Source of the DNA: Panonychus citri
Lineage: Eukaryota; Arthropoda; Arachnida; Trombidiformes; Tetranychidae
Assembly: GCF_014898815.1 (NCBI RefSeq)
Contig: NW_026515450.1
Span: forward strand, 372,001-436,000
Reading direction: 5' to 3'
Length of the DNA: 64,000 nt
This document shows, one piece after another, positions 47,006 through 58,300 of this stretch. Below the pieces are notes generated by a model, which worked only from the letters and a program-made list of their open reading frames with translations, was not told where the DNA came from and made no database searches. How positions within the stretch are numbered: position 1 is the stretch's first letter; each line of letters begins with the position of its first letter. The position numbers and the translations under genes are program-made.

Positions 47006-47491
47006 CTTACACTTAGTATCTTCATTTGAAATTAAGAATTAGATTAAGAATTAAATCTAATTGAGTTTCAACCTTCTCCAGATTAGCGGCATTATTTTGA
47101 TTACATTGAACTTTAATCTTCCAATTAACATCCTCTAATAGACTTGAAGGTAGATCACTTTTCGTGCCAATGTAGTCAAACAATCAATTAAATTATCTAA
47201 ATCATCTGAACTTGCAATATCAAACAATTTAATTAATTTCTCCTCTTCCTCTGAATTGAATATTTTCACATCTTCATCAACAGTTAACCTTTCAAATATA
47301 CGAGTCATCAAAGGCTTAAATCTCGACCCATCCAAACCATTAACCAATTCAATATGATTTAATACTCTACACAAATTAAACCATAAATAATAACAAAGAA
47401 AAATATCAAATTAACTTAATCGTTGGAAGCAAAAAAAAACAAAATTGGGAGAAAAATTAAATTCTACTTACTCAGAATCGTCTCCAAACAT
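47006..47491 (-). pseudogene. Damaged COMMD10 duplicate
   Basis: It repeats the 20-base first exon (47491-47472) and the start of exon 2 (from 47366). A deletion corresponding to 43881-44032 of the intact copy (152 bases, not a multiple of three) shifts the frame, giving an early stop after KVIYLQVY. The downstream part continues as a diverging relic to about 47006 and then stops matching. The COMM domain cannot be made. Confidence 0.9.
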
Positions 47492-47770
47492 TTCCAAACA
47501 AATGCGAGTTAATTGTCAGGCCAATTACGATAAATTCACTTGTTGGAGATGTTAATTAACTAATTCTAAAAGAATTAATAACAAACAATAACCGAGAACA
47601 ATTAATAAAACGCCTCAAATGAATTGCGAGAAACAATTGATGGAAAAAGAGAAGACAAATAATCAGCTGAATCCATAGCAACATAGAAAAGAAAGAGAAA
47701 AGAGAAGAGAACATTTTTCTCTTTCTTTTTTGTTCTTTTCTTTCTTAATCAACAACAACAACAACAGAAC
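47492..47770. promoter_or_regulatory. Bidirectional promoter, NitFhit side active gene (right copy)
   Basis: 279 bp between the divergent ATGs, almost base-for-base the same as 44364-44642. It drives the intact NitFhit to the right and the broken COMMD10 to the left. Confidence 0.6.
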
Positions 47771-49282
47771 ATGTTAGTCCGTAGGTTGAGTTGCTTATTA
47801 ATTCAGTCTAATTGTGTTCCCTTATTTTCACCTAAATTAATTAGAATGTCTTCCAATTCATCAACTAAGAAACTAATTGCTGTTTGTCAACTTAATTGTA
47901 AATCAAATAAAGATGAAAATTATGTTACCAGTGAAAGATTAATTCAAGAAGCTTCGGCCTATGGATGTTCAATGGCCTTTTTACCGGAATGTTTTGATAT
48001 GATTAATGAAACTAGAAAAGATACTTTGGCTAATTTGGAATCACTAGATGGACCTTTGATTGCTAAATATCGTGATTTAGCTAAATCATGTAACATTTGG
48101 CTGTCACTTGGTGGATTACATGAGAAACGAGAATCAAATGGTAAGGGAACAATTTTTTTCTCTTTTCTATTCAATCAAGTGGTAGACATTTTGTTTTGAT
48201 TTTTCTTCTCTTCTTCGTTTGTTGTCTTTGTTTTAGAAAATGGAAAAGCTTCTAATGCTCATATTGTGATTAATAACGATGGAAAAATTGTCTCGGTTTA
48301 TCGAAAGACTCATCTTTTCAATTTGGAGATTCCTGGAGTTGTTAGATTAATTGAATCAGAGTTTTCAGTGGCTGGTGATAAAATTATTCCACCAGTAGAG
48401 ACACCAGTTGGTAAATTGGGCCTTGGTATTTGTTACGATGTTCGTTTCCCTGAGCTTGGTATTTCTCTGGCCAAATCTGGAGCCGATCTATTGGCTTATC
48501 CTTCATCTTTCACTGTACCTACTGGTTCGGCTCATTGGGAGGTTTTACTTAGATGTCGAGCTATTGAAAATCAATGTTATGTTATCGCAGCCGCACAAAC
48601 CGGTGTTCATAATGGTAAACGATCTTCCTGGGGTCACTCGATGGTCATAGATCCATGGGGAAGTATAATTGCCCAGGTTGGCGAGGATGTTGGTCTAGCG
48701 GTCGCTGTTATTGATCCCGATCTACAGAAAAAAGTACGAGCTAAACTTCCCGTTTGGACTGATCGTCGGTCCGATATTTATGGTGAGATTATTCCAGCCG
48801 CTGAAGAAGAATTAAATCCAGACGAACAAAAGGAATACTCTTTTGGTCCTGTTCGTATTAATTCATGTCAAGTATTTTATCGTAGTAAATATTCATTCGC
48901 CTTTGTTAATCATCGACCTTTTCTTCCGGGACATTCACTTGTGGCCCCACTACGAGCAGATGCCATTCGATTACCCGACTTGAAACCAGTCGAAATTTCA
49001 GATTTTTTCACCACCGTACAAAAGGTGCAAAAAGCCTTGGAATTGGAATATTCGTCTACATCTTCTCTTATCGCTCTTCAAGATGGACCCGATGCCGGTC
49101 GATCAGTTGATCATCTTCATGCTCATATTTTACCGCGAAAAAAAGATGACTTCGATAGTGACCTAATTTATCGCAAACTCGCAGAACACGATAAAAGTAG
49201 TAAACCAATTAGAACAGCAGCCGAAATGAAACAGGAAGCTGATCAGATGCGGAAATATTTCTATGCATCGACCAAGAAATAG
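47771..49282 (+). CDS. NitFhit: NitFhit: nitrilase-like and Fhit fusion protein
   Basis: Exons are 47771-48140 and 48237-49282, phase 1, about 471 residues, matching the fly and worm fusions in length. The N-terminal nitrilase domain (about 35-310) has the Glu in FLPECFD, the Lys in YRKTHLF and the Cys in LGICYDVRFPE. The C-terminal HIT domain (about 325-471) has HRPFLPGHSLVAP and the histidine triad DHLHAHILPR. Nit1 proteins act on deaminated glutathione; Fhit cleaves diadenosine polyphosphates. The two are fused in protostome animals. A possible mitochondrial leader (MLVRRLSCLLIQ) precedes an internal Met (RMSSN), so two compartments are possible. It shares a bidirectional promoter with a COMMD10 relic. 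Confidence 0.96.
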
Positions 49283-50217
49283 AAAAACAAACATCAAAAA
49301 CTGTCATTAAAATAATTAATTACCAAAGTGATGGAGAAAATTTGTTCAACAATCATGTATACCAACATCAAAGGCCAAATCAAATTGTGCAATTACCACT
49401 GAATGAATTCAACAATCAACTAGTGAATTACATTATTATATTATTTCATTTATATTTACCACAATCGAGAAGAAACAAAAAAAAAGCTTGTTAAATCTTC
49501 CACAATGATAAACTAATTGTTGGGTGATTATCCATTAACAATAACTAGGTGATATTGATAATCTCGTTTCATTGTTACTTAAATTGAATCAGAAAAAAAT
49601 CATAATCCATACAAATATTTTAATGAATGCGAAGCAATTTAATAAATTGTTAAACTTTTCCCTTTCGATACTCACCAAGGGAGAGACAATTTAATTGTGT
49701 TGATAATCATCCGGATGTGTCCAAGTATTGTAAGTATGTAAACAGTGATGATGATCATTTCAAAGTGATAGTAAACAAAATTTCATTAATTTGTTTTCAA
49801 TTGTTGAATTAAACCATTGTAACCAAATAACTGGATCAAAACTTATAATTATCACTTTTGACTAAATCAAATTGTATGTTCAACATTCAGATATTTTTCT
49901 GGTGAAAAATGTTAAATCCAAACAATCAATGGATCATATAAATCATTGTAAAATCAATTCAAGGTTTACAACGATAAATTTTGACCATTATAATTAAATG
50001 GTTAACAATTAACCAGTTGAATGATGTGAAAACTGTTTAAAAATAACATCCGATTGAAATAATAATCAATCTCACTCATAATTCAACAATAAAAAAAAAT
50101 TTGTTGATTCAGTTTCCAAGTAAAAGTTGATTAACACACTGAAAGATCATTTCACTTTCATTATATTAATTAACTGATTGTGTGTCGAAAAAAAAAGTGA
50201 TTTAAATATAAGTGAAA
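49283..50217. other. Spacer between NitFhit and the sushi gene
   Basis: NitFhit 3' UTR and the promoter side of the next gene. No further gene or RNA was recognised. Confidence 0.5.
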
Positions 50218-50944
50218 ATGATTAACCATCAATATTTGTTTCCATTTGTGTTAATTACAGTTGGAAATTATTTTAATCCAGTTTCAGCTGATTGTCCGAT
50301 TGCTGCTGTTCCCGTTGGTGGTTATGTACTTTCCGGTTGTTCAACACGAACCAATTCAGTTTGTTCAATTCAATGTAGTTCAACGGGAATTGTCCAGTCG
50401 CAAATTTGTCAACCAAATGGACTTTGGTCTGGACCACAATTTAATTGTAAGTAATTAGATTGGTGAGCAATTCGCACACATCCAACAATTGATTTTCCTT
50501 TTTTTTCTCGTTCAGGTTATGGTGGTGGTAACGGAGTAATTCCTGGTGGCGGTGGTTATGGTGGAAACTTTAACAACAATAATAATAATAACTTTGGGTC
50601 AACTAATTTCGGTCAAGGATTCATTGGTCAAGGAACTTGTGTCAGTTTATCTGCTCCGGCCAATGGTTACTATTCTGGTAATTGTGCCCCGGGAATTGTT
50701 GGTGGAAATTGTATTTTCTCTTGTAGATCTGGAACTGAATTAAGAGGAACCTCCATTTTGACTTGTCTAAGTTCTGGTACCTGGTCAGCAGGAGTACCAT
50801 CATGTTCAGTAAGGAGTAAGTAATTAAATGGAACAATTAACTTTTCCAATTTGATTTTCGCCGTCAAACTTAATTGTTTTGTTTTATTTGCCTTTTCTTT
50901 CATCAGCTCGTTGGTATGTTTTGGTTCGACGTTGGTTTGGTTGA
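50218..50944 (+). CDS. Small secreted protein with two sushi (CCP)-like domains
   Basis: Exons are 50218-50446, 50516-50815 and 50907-50944, phases 1 and 1, about 188 residues. A signal peptide (1 to about 25, ending PVSA) precedes a first four-cysteine sushi-like module (CPIAAVPVGGYVLSGC...CSIQC...C...GLWSGPQFNC). A Gly/Asn-rich linker follows (GGGNG, GGGGYGG, a run of Asn). A second module has CVSLSAPANGYYSGNC...CIFSC...C...GTWSAGVPSC. The tail, encoded by a 38-base last exon, is short and basic (TRWYVLVRRWFG). Sushi modules mediate protein binding in extracellular or haemolymph proteins. I cannot assign an orthologue. The start is the ATG at 50218. Confidence 0.75.
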
Positions 50945-51388
50945 TTGTCCTTCTTTATTCAATGATTCTTCCAACATCCAAATTGTTCAAGTTGATTAGT
51001 TATCCATTTCATTAGAGAAACAATTTGATTAATTATTCTAATGTTGTCACATATCATGAACATTTATTTATCAATCGTTTCTGTTTCTCTCTCTTTTCTA
51101 TGGATTTAGGGATATTTTTCAGTGATGCTAGAAAGGGAAGAAATTTGATTAATTAACTGTTTTAAAAATCTAATCAACAATTAGCATGAAAATTGCATTT
51201 ATTTTGAGCAAATAATAAGAAAAACAGAAAAAAACTCCGAGTTTTCTCATTGTCATATTGATTCAAGTTGATGTTTCGTCTGTTTGTTGATTCATCTCTT
51301 GTTAACTATTAAATTATTTGTTTGTTTGATTGATTAATTTGAATAAAATGCTCGGCATTAAGCACAGATGAATAAACAATTAACTTCT

Positions 51389-52366
51389 TCAAACTACCCA
51401 ATGGACTTTCATGGCTTCCAATTTGATCTTTTTCACTTCATCTTCCAAAAACTTACTAATAGCAATTCTTTTCTCCTCAAGAATTTGATTTGATTTTAAT
51501 TTTCCGTGTTTCTCATAAATCCAGTTAATCAAATCACGATCAAATATAATCGGACCCTCTTTCCGAATATAAATTGTTACTCGTTTCATAATCCTTGGAA
51601 TATAAGGTTCAACATTAGGTAGAATCTCATTCATACCAATATGATAGAAAGGTAATACTTCAATTTTCTCAATTGCGGTTCCATTTTCTTTATCGGGTGT
51701 TTCCAGTGCCTCTAAAATTAGCCGACCAATGCCCCATTTAAAATGATAAGGTTTAACACCATCAACAGTTTTATCACTCAAGGTAAGTGGAGTATGAGAA
51801 TCACAAGGTAACAGGGAGATATCAGATTCTTCAGCAACTCTACCCTGAGGGAACCAATGTAACAACCTTTTCTCCTTCAACAATTGAACAGCAAAATCAA
51901 TGGCTGGCTGATAGATTCCGGATCCTCTTTCAATTGGAAATGTATTACCAGTGGCAAAGAACCAAGTATGCCAAGTTTTGGTGAAACAAATATCATCCGC
52001 AGCGGAAACCCACCGATGTCGATACATATTAAACTGCCAAGACCAAGGTAACAATGCTCCCCATAAAACTGGATCATCTAAACATGATGAATGATTGGAA
52101 ATGGTTAATAAAGGTGAACCAGATGAACCATTATAATTACTTTCCGCTGCTTTTAGAAAAGAATCATGGTTAACTATGGTAAATCTATTTAATTTGGTCC
52201 ATAATTTACTTAAAAGACCAACAGTTACCACACTAACAGCTGATCCAAATTTAACCAAATTAGATCTTGATGATAATGGTTTTCCCAATGGGAACAAATC
52301 AACTCTCCATGGTTTCCATTTGGTGGTGATTATTGTTGGTTGAACGGAATCGTTTTTCCTCCCCAT
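51389..52366 (-). CDS. TAZ: Tafazzin, mitochondrial phospholipid-lysophospholipid transacylase
   Basis: A single visible exon of about 325 residues. It has the acyltransferase HX4D motif in the tafazzin form NHSSCLDDP (His92, Asp97), then WGALLPW, the substrate-pocket region GNTFPIERGSGIYQ, and the tafazzin-specific HFKWGIGRLI and LPFYHIGMNEILPN. Tafazzin remodels cardiolipin at the mitochondrial inner and outer membranes. Two features are unusual. The FPEG motif reads FPQG (Gln174). About 25 extra residues lie between FPQGRV and the HFKWGIGR block. The frame extends upstream from a TTG through low-complexity sequence; the ATG at 52366 is preferred. It is divergently arranged with TIM50, 494 bp away. 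Confidence 0.88.
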   Translation of the reverse strand: MGRKNDSVQPTIITTKWKPWRVDLFPLGKPLSSRSNLVKFGSAVSVVTVGLLSKLWTKLNRFTIVNHDSFLKAAESNYNGSSGSPLLTISNHSSCLDDPVLWGALLPWSWQFNMYRHRWVSAADDICFTKTWHTWFFATGNTFPIERGSGIYQPAIDFAVQLLKEKRLLHWFPQGRVAEESDISLLPCDSHTPLTLSDKTVDGVKPYHFKWGIGRLILEALETPDKENGTAIEKIEVLPFYHIGMNEILPNVEPYIPRIMKRVTIYIRKEGPIIFDRDLINWIYEKHGKLKSNQILEEKRIAISKFLEDEVKKIKLEAMKVHWVV

Positions 52367-52860
52367 TCCATAACTTAATTGTTGATTAGAAGAAAAAACA
52401 CTAAATTGATTGTATGAGAGAGAGAGGAGAAAAAAATATAAAAACAATAATACAATATAAAGATAAAATTGTAACCATCAAGAGTCGACAATTTAACAAC
52501 AACTGAGAAAACAAAATAAACACAAACATGAGCAGTCAAGAGGCTTAAGTTTTAAGGGGAACATGGAACTGGATTTAACTAGATGTTGATGTTTATCTTT
52601 AGCACTCACCTAGAGATGATTAGACTTCGCTAATTGTTGCTGATAGAATTGGAAAAATCGCTATTTAAAAAGAACAATTAGTTGATTGGAAATTAAGGTT
52701 AACTTGGATTGGAAGAAATTTTTATATTGGCGCCTCAATCAATTTCTAGGTTCATCTACAATCACATGGTTTCAATGCTTCTTGAGTAAAGGAAGGAAAA
52801 ATTTTCTCATTTGTTTTCAATCTAATTTTCGTATTTCATTTTTCTAATTAATTAATTTAA

Positions 52861-54204
52861 ATGTCATTTAAAACGTTGAATTCACTGCTCAATGTCACTA
52901 GAAGATATAATATTCATCAGGTAAGTGTTGGTATGATTTTAAAGAAAATTAAATGATCTCCATTTTGTCTCTGTGTTTGTGTTTGTGTTTTGTTTTTTTT
53001 CCTTCTATTTTTATGTCAATTGTTATTTCTTACCTGATTTTGTATTAATTGTTTTCTTTTTTTTTCTTTTCCTTGTTTATCATCAATTTTTTTTTGTTGT
53101 TCTCAGGTTCAAAGATGCTGCTTTTCACATGGAAACAATTTAAATACCATTGGTAAAAGTGTCAACTATGGTAGAGACATTTTCTTTGGGAATAGTTTAA
53201 TACGTTCCTCTGGTTACCATTGGAATGGTTTTTCTTTGTCCAGATCATTGATTAGTCCAATGGTTGGATTGTTTCATAATCAACAGAGTTATCGTTTTAT
53301 CGCCACAGTAGATATTCATGATGATAAGGAGGCTAAAGAAAAGAAAAGAAAAATGGAGAGAACCGTTCGATGGTCTATGTGGGGGCTTCTTGCCTTTTTC
53401 TCGGGCTCCACGGTGATGGCTCTCTATGAATGGGGAAAACCGGAGGTTGATAATGATGGTAATCCAATTTTAGATGAATTCTCGGATAAACCTTCAGTGA
53501 TACAATACATTTTGAGAACAATTTACAAAGCTAAAAGAGAATGGCAGGTTTACAAAGATCCATCTCGAGATGTTCTACTTCCACCACCATTGGAACATCC
53601 ATATATTCAACCTAAATATACATTAGTCTTAGAATCGAATGGTGTTCTTTTCCATCCTGAATGGACCTACAAAACGGGCTGGCGATTCAAAAAGAGACCT
53701 TTCGTTGATTATTTTCTTAATCAAGTTGGTCCACCATTATTTGAGGTTGTTGTGTTTACTTCGGATTCAGGTTGGACAACCGCTGGAATGATTGAAAGTT
53801 TAGATCCTAAAGCAAATGTGATGCATTGGCTTTTCCGTGATTCGACAAGATATGTTAATGGTGTTCGTCTTAAGGATTTAAATGGACTTAATCGTGATCT
53901 GTCAAAAGTTATCATGATTGATTGGGAAAAAGATGCCTGTTCATTGAATCCAGAGAATTGTTTAATTTTGAATAAATATGAAGGTGAAGATCCTGATCGT
54001 ACTCTTTTTGAATTGGCTCTTTTCCTACGAACCATTGCCATCCAAGATGTTAACGATGTTAGGCCAATAATCCGACATTATCAACAGTTTGACGATCCAT
54101 TGGAGGTGTTTAAAGAGAATCAAAGATTAGCACTGGAACAGGAAGAGGAAAAGAAACAAAAAGCTAAAAGTCAATCATTTGTCAGCACATTTAAACGAAA
54201 GTAA
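52861..54204 (+). CDS. TIMM50: Mitochondrial import inner membrane translocase subunit TIM50
   Basis: Exons are 52861-52920 and 53107-54204, phase 0, about 385 residues. A basic presequence-like N-terminus precedes one transmembrane segment (about 117-140, WSMWGLLAFFSGSTVMALY) and an FCP1/NIF-like domain (about 190-340). That domain has YTLVLESNGVLFHPEWTYKTGWRFKKRP and VVVFTSDSG, both strong TIM50 signatures. As in other TIM50 proteins the phosphatase DxDxT motif is not retained. The C-terminus is a charged helix. TIM50 receives presequence proteins in the intermembrane space and passes them to TIM23. It sits divergently beside tafazzin, so both mitochondrial genes may share a regulatory region. 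Confidence 0.93.
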
Positions 54205-55397
54205 ATTGTCAACATCAATTTAAAACTCTCACAATTAAACAAAATCTCCAACATTTTGGTAAAATCAAAGCAAAAGGAAAACAATTGTAGTGAAGGAAAT
54301 TTTTTTCCCCAATTGATGACAAATTGAATATATTAACAATTGGAATTGGAGAAGAGGAAAAAAATCTTATATCCAATGATGACTACAATTTAAGGCGAAA
54401 ACAAAAAAAAGGCTTAATTGTTACCTGTAATCAATTAATTTCATAGTATTTATTTGGACACATTATTGTTTTTTTTTGTTGATCTAATTAAAGATCATCT
54501 TAAATTGAACAAAGTTTAATATTCCTCCAATGTGTCACCAAGAGAGAGAAAAAAAAAGACAAAATAGATAAATAATATTAAAATTTTTTCCAAATCCTAA
54601 TTAAAATCAATTTCTCACAATTAATCAAACACAAATACGAGAAAATTAACATTCGAAACCTTAAAGATCAATTATCTCTCTGTAAACACAAATCAATCGA
54701 TTGAATTGTTTTCACTGATGATCGTCATCTTATTGGTAGATAATCAGTTAAACAGTAAGAATTAAACAGAGACAATTAATTTTGATTGTTGAATATTTGG
54801 TACAATCAATTGTAGTCTAATTTTTGAGAGTTCAGGTTATGTTAACATTTTGATTCTCTGATTGAACAACAACTAAATTTAACTTGTTGGTTGTGGGCCA
54901 GAAGAAGAGAGTAGGAAAGATGCACTGGGAAGATGAATTGAGAGAGAGAGAATTGTGAAGATGATGATGTGAGTGAGAAAGATAAACGAAAAATATATCA
55001 CAAGAATGATGAAACAATTTAGAAAGAACAATTTTTAAGAATTAAGAGAAAAGTAAATAAGCTTTAACATTGATCGTTGCGACTATTGAAAACAAAAGGT
55101 CAACTCATACCTCTAGTAGATTTGTATCGTTTTTAAGATCATTTAATTAGTATCATCATCGAAATTAACTGATTATCTTCATCACCATTGATTCTACAAT
55201 TTGATTAAAGAACAATTAACTTACCTTATAGAGAAAAGGATCATCTTGGTAACCAAATTAATCCATTGGATCTTCACAATTGTGTTTTCACCTTTAAACA
55301 AAAAGGGTTTCGGTTTATAGTTAAGCGTCCATTTTGTTTTTAGTTTAATTTGTTAATTGTTTCGCCATCCAATTCATGTGAATTCAGTTTAATCGTC
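54205..55397. other. Spacer between TIM50 and the IQ-protein gene
   Basis: 3' UTR of TIM50 and the presumed promoter for exon 1a of the following gene. No other gene was recognised; a 61-codon minus frame at 54832-55017 is His/Ser-rich low complexity. Confidence 0.5.
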
Positions 55398-58300
55398 ATG
55401 GGAGCCATTTTGTCTAAATTTTGGTCGAACAAATCAAATAATAGTAACAACAATCAACCACAATTAGCGATCACTGGTCCACCACCGAGATTACCTTTAC
55501 CTCCACCGCCTCCAAGGCCTTTGGTTTCATCGCCAGTGGACAGAAATTCAGGTAAGATGAGATATTAATTGTTTAGAATTAATTGCTAATTGTTGACCAT
55601 TTTCACTCGAAACAATTAAATTCTAATTTGAAAGAGAATGAAGAAATATCATTAGTAAAAGAGAACATGTTAAGAGAGTGAGATGAAGAGAGTGAGAGAG
55701 AAAAGAGAAGAAAAATTTTCTTTTCTATTTAGTTAGTTAGCCTTAAGCTCTTCATCGTAATCATCAATTCCCATGTTGTCCGTTGCTCTTTTTAATCATC
55801 ACAGTTTTTCATCTTCTTCTTAATTGTTGTTGAAATGAGAATATTTAAATTGTCTCATTTAATTGTGAAAATTGATTATTTCCCAATAATTGGCTCATCG
55901 TTTCTTTAATTCTTCATTTCTATTGATCGTCCCCAGGAAAGTCAATTAGGTTTCTTTAAATCAACAAGTTCTCTTAATTTCAATGTTAACCTTAATTCTT
56001 AAAATTTAAACTGTTATTTGACCTAATTGTTTTCTCTCAGTGTTGTTTTTATTTATTCCAAAGTGACTCATTAATCCTTGATTACGCTTCTTAACACATT
56101 TTCTTTATCTCTCTCTCTCTTTTGCCATAATCTCTAATTTGAGCTTATTTCTTATATCATAATCTTATCCATCTAAAGTCATCAATATTTGTCTCTCTTT
56201 CTATCTGCCAATTCAGTTTCTTTTTTTTCTCAATTTATCATTGAAAATTGTTTCATTTTAATTCCTCGTTCCATCTTGATTGTTCATCTAAATTAGTGTT
56301 TAGTGTGTGACAATTAAATTCCCATCATGGGTTGTATATTGTCTTTCTTCAAATTCAATAACAATAAATCATATAAAATCACAGAAAGTAAGTATCGAAA
56401 TCCAAGTCGCCATGTTGTTTTATTAAATTCTATTCTCTTTTACTCTCTTCCCCCTCTCTCTCTCTCTCTATGTCTATTTGATTAACCATCTATTTTCAGT
56501 TTTCACTTGTAATTTTAATGATAATCACAGTGATAATAATTCTATGTTCAACATGACAACCATGAAATTATTTCCTTTCATGATAGAAATCACCAGAAAT
56601 CTAATTATAAACGAATCAAAATTCAACCTCTTCTTTCAATTGTGATTTCTAATTGTTTTACCCAAAAAAAAAAATTCTCCAACAATTAGATGTTCCCTTA
56701 AATCTTCAAAGATACTCTCTTTTAATTGAGATTATTTACTAATCATGAATAGATTATCTCTCTTCTTCCTCATCTTAATCAAGCCCCTTGACCAGAAATT
56801 ATTGTTTCCTCTCTCTCTCTCTATCTCTCTTTACTTAATTTCAATAATTCCATAAATCTAATGACATGTTAATATAAACAATTTGTTTCGTTTTTATTTT
56901 CTATTTTTAGAATTTTTTTCTTTTAATCTCTCATGTAACCAGAAAAAACCAGTTAACCAGATTAGTCATTTTTCCGTTGAACATAATTGTTTATACTTTT
57001 GATTCCCTTTGACATGATTAGTCAATAAGCTTCAATAGTTGATTTATTTTCATGTTTAATTGTTGTGCTAATTGTTGGAAAAAATGTTTTCTCTTCACCA
57101 TGTTAATCATCAACAAGGTTAATATCATAAGGATCATGATTTTAATTGCGATTAAAATTGATATCGTTGTCTAGGCCACTTTTGATTTTATTATTTACCT
57201 GATTAGCTTAAGAGTATATTTAATGTAACTCATTTAATAGCTGGTTGATTAAATCACTCCGATTTACTTTTATTAATAGACAATTAAACATATTCACTTA
57301 TCAGCCAATATTTGCAAACTACAATCAACAACAATTTAATAGCCATTTTCATTCAATAATCGTAATGGTTATCGTTTATTTTCAATCAACTTTTAATTGT
57401 AACAAATCTTAATCATTACAAGTAATTATGTTTATATTTTTATTGATTATCAATTCCATGTTTATTATCATAGTGTAATAAGAATTGTTTTTTTAATCAA
57501 ATTAACAGTTGTAACAATTAACACAATTATCTTGAATGATTGTTGTTTTTGTGAAAACTGTTTATGATTTTTGCTTTAATTTAATCATTTCAATTATCAT
57601 ATCAACGAGATGCGGTTGAAGAAAACAATTGGATTAAAATTAAGACGTTTTGATTATTAATAATTAACCCTGAAATTGATTAATTATTGAAATCAAATGA
57701 ATTCTTCATGACCAATGAACGTTTAATTGTACTGAATAGTTTTTCAATTGGTCATTCAATGTTTAGTCCTATGGACATTTTTGGGATAGAAAACATCAAA
57801 TGGTTAACAGATTGTCCAGTTAATTGTCTTGATTAACTTGATTGTGATTAATTTCTCATTTAATTGTTACAAAATTAACAGTTCTGCTATAATGATTAAT
57901 ACTATGATTGAGTTTAAAACTAGAACTGAATCAGAAACAGTTAGTTTAGTGTCAATGAAAAGAAATACAATTAATTTCATCCATGAATTAATTGTAATGG
58001 TGATGATTACTCATTTCTTTGGTTAGATAATTTATCATTATGATTAGTTAATTTTTGCTCTCTCTCTCCTTTGTTTACATTATTAGACTCGAGGAACAAT
58101 TAAAATTGTTTCTTTAATTGTAAATACAATTTAGTTTAAAATGATCTTTGAAAAAGTTTTATTACTTGAGAAACGTTTTCTCTTTATTTATGATTAACTC
58201 TTGCTGATTGTTATTATTGTTGTTGATTCACAATTAATTTTGGCAAAGAATCAACGATAAATTGTGTGCAGAGTTAAAGGTTAAAATATTAAATTGTTAT

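Larger units (their letters stand above)
47006..47976. repeat. Right copy of the duplicated COMMD10/NitFhit promoter block
   Basis: Partner of 43750-44846. This copy has the broken COMMD10 and continues into the complete NitFhit. Confidence 0.95.

Noticed and set aside
57829..58026. 65-codon plus frame within the IQ-protein intron
   Set aside because: Starts at TTG, low complexity, no phase-compatible splice sites seen.
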